This document shows positions 63,284 through 64,000 of a stretch of 64,000 nucleotides of DNA, piece after piece. The notes below the pieces were generated by a model, which was not told where the DNA came from, did no database searches, and worked only from the letters and a program-made list of their open reading frames with translations. Origin of the DNA: Neoconidiobolus thromboides FSU 785. Taxonomy: Eukaryota; Entomophthoromycota; Entomophthoromycetes; Entomophthorales; Neoconidiobolaceae. Each line of letters starts with the position of its first letter. Within the stretch, counting starts at the first letter, position 1. The position numbers and the translations under genes were made by a program. The stretch spans positions 157,516-221,515 of the forward strand of contig MU626265.1 of the NCBI GenBank assembly GCA_025603075.1, read 5' to 3'.

Positions 63284-63431
63284 ATGAAGTTTATTGAGCT
63301 AAATTCAATATTAAAATGTAGATTAAAAACTATTGATATTTTACATTACTTTTATCATTTCATCAAATTTACTTATGTAGAATAGAACAAACTAGAGTGG
63401 ATCTTAAGTAACAACTTACAAATAGAAATAT

Positions 63432-63530
63432 GGGGATATGTTTTTTCGTTTAAGAATTTTACTAGTAAGTTTTCTCACTTAAATAGCGCTTAAAAACTGG
63501 AAAAAGTAATGAAGTCAAAAAAACACTCAC
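63432..63530 (+). mobile_element. MITE, copy 15, overlapping a gene's 3' end
   Basis: 99 bp from GGGGATAT to ACACTCAC with ATAT on both sides (63428-63431, 63531-63534). Core TTAAATAGCGCTTAAAAAC. Its right part supplies codons and stop for the minus-strand gene at 63490-64000. Confidence 0.88.
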
Positions 63531-64000
63531 ATATATTATTACTAGTTTTATTGATATTTTGTTTCTTCTTACTCTTACAATAAAATAAACCATAAATAAT
63601 TATAAAAAATAAAACTATGACAACTAAATTACCAATAACCTCATTCATTTTTGAGTTACCTGTTGAATTTAATACTTTTCTATAATTACTATCCTTATGA
63701 CTCATAGCTTCATCTGATGTATATAGTTGATCGAAATCTTCATTCTCCTTTTTTGTTGCTGGTCCAATTGTGTTACTTAATTTGATTGTTTTCTTCTCTA
63801 GGTCAAGTGTTTTTAAATCAATTGCAATGATATCATATTGACTATCGCTGTTATTGATATCTCCATAAAAGAACACAACTTTATCATTGATTAGCTCGCT
63901 TGAATGCCATGCTCTACCAATGTCAAATATCATGTTATCAAAGTCAATAATGTCGATTTTTGTCCATTGCCAATTAGTCAAGTTCAATAGCTGAATATCG
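63490..64000 (-). CDS. Kelch-type single-pass membrane protein, 3' part only
   Basis: The frame is open to the right edge, so the N-terminal part lies outside the window. The visible part begins inside a kelch-like beta-propeller repeat (NLTNWQWTKIDI, GRAWHSSELINDKVVFFYGD, YDIIAIDLKTLDLEKK). A polar linker follows, then one membrane helix (VIGNLVVIVLFFIIIYGLFY) and a basic stop-transfer CKSKKKQ, so the propeller is outside or lumenal and the tail cytosolic. The last 13 residues (CECFFDFITFSSF) and the stop codon are translated from MITE copy 15. Fungal membrane-anchored kelch/galactose-oxidase-like proteins of this layout are common, but no function is assigned. Confidence 0.7.
   Translation of the reverse strand, partial: DIQLLNLTNWQWTKIDIIDFDNMIFDIGRAWHSSELINDKVVFFYGDINNSDSQYDIIAIDLKTLDLEKKTIKLSNTIGPATKKENEDFDQLYTSDEAMSHKDSNYRKVLNSTGNSKMNEVIGNLVVIVLFFIIIYGLFYCKSKKKQNINKTSNNICECFFDFITFSSF

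Overview
This window is AT-rich nuclear DNA from a eukaryote with many short spliceosomal introns, mostly 40-60 nt, with GTAAGT/GTAAAT-like donors and TTTAG or TATAG acceptors. The gene content points to a fungus: a DYRK kinase of the YAK1 type, a fused PabA-PabB aminodeoxychorismate synthase, the ribosomal-protein symportin SYO1, an NDH-2 NADH dehydrogenase, STE14-type ICMT, cytosolic Hsp70, Cdc42 and two PPR proteins. The high AT content, Asn-rich linkers and some less usual fungal genes (ACMSD, LAMTOR5, an Hv1-like protein) fit an early-diverging zygomycete-grade fungus, for example an Entomophthorales/Conidiobolus-type genome. That placement is an inference. UGA is read as stop and UGG as Trp.

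Layout, 0-20 kb: a decayed DDE transposon copy (1-740), then a TB2/DP1/HVA22 ER-shaping protein (-), the GTPase GPN2 (+), an Hv1-like voltage-sensor protein (-), Cdc42 (+), ACMSD (+), a small unknown protein (+), LAMTOR5 (-), a PPR protein (+), V-ATPase subunit F (-), a second PPR protein (+) and eIF5 (-). Layout, 20-36 kb: YAK1 (+), BUD31 (-) divergent from CCT2 (+), cytosolic Hsp70 with a heat-shock element (+), DCAF7/WDR68 (+) and a synaptojanin-like Sac1/5-phosphatase (+).

Layout, 36-64 kb: a gene-poor accessory stretch (35.3-43.5 kb) with two related secreted Gly/Tyr-rich proteins, a decayed gene and many small transposons. Then aminodeoxychorismate synthase (+), ICMT (-), a second copy of the decayed DDE transposon (48.35-48.96 kb), SYO1 (-), lunapark (-), an unknown basic protein (+), TGS1 (-), a transposon-rich stretch (58.8-61.3 kb), NDH-2 (+) and the 3' end of a kelch-type membrane protein (-).

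The most striking unexplained structure is a family of about 17 copies of a ~97-bp non-autonomous inverted-repeat element (MITE). Copies start GRGGATGT, end ACATCYCC, carry a conserved internal core around AGCGCT, and are flanked by 4-bp A/T-only duplications (ATAT, ATTT, AAAT). A filled site (310-406) lies inside one copy of the decayed DDE transposon, and the other copy (near 48.69 kb) appears to hold the matching empty site. Two pairs of copies sit back to back sharing one ATAT. One copy supplies the last codons and stop of the kelch-type gene.

Several genes were assembled by hand from splice signals and homology: LAMTOR5, V-ATPase F, CCT2 exon 1, NDH-2 microexons, HVA22 exons 1-2. Exon borders are exact where phases were checked and approximate elsewhere. 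No tRNA, rRNA or CRISPR array was seen.
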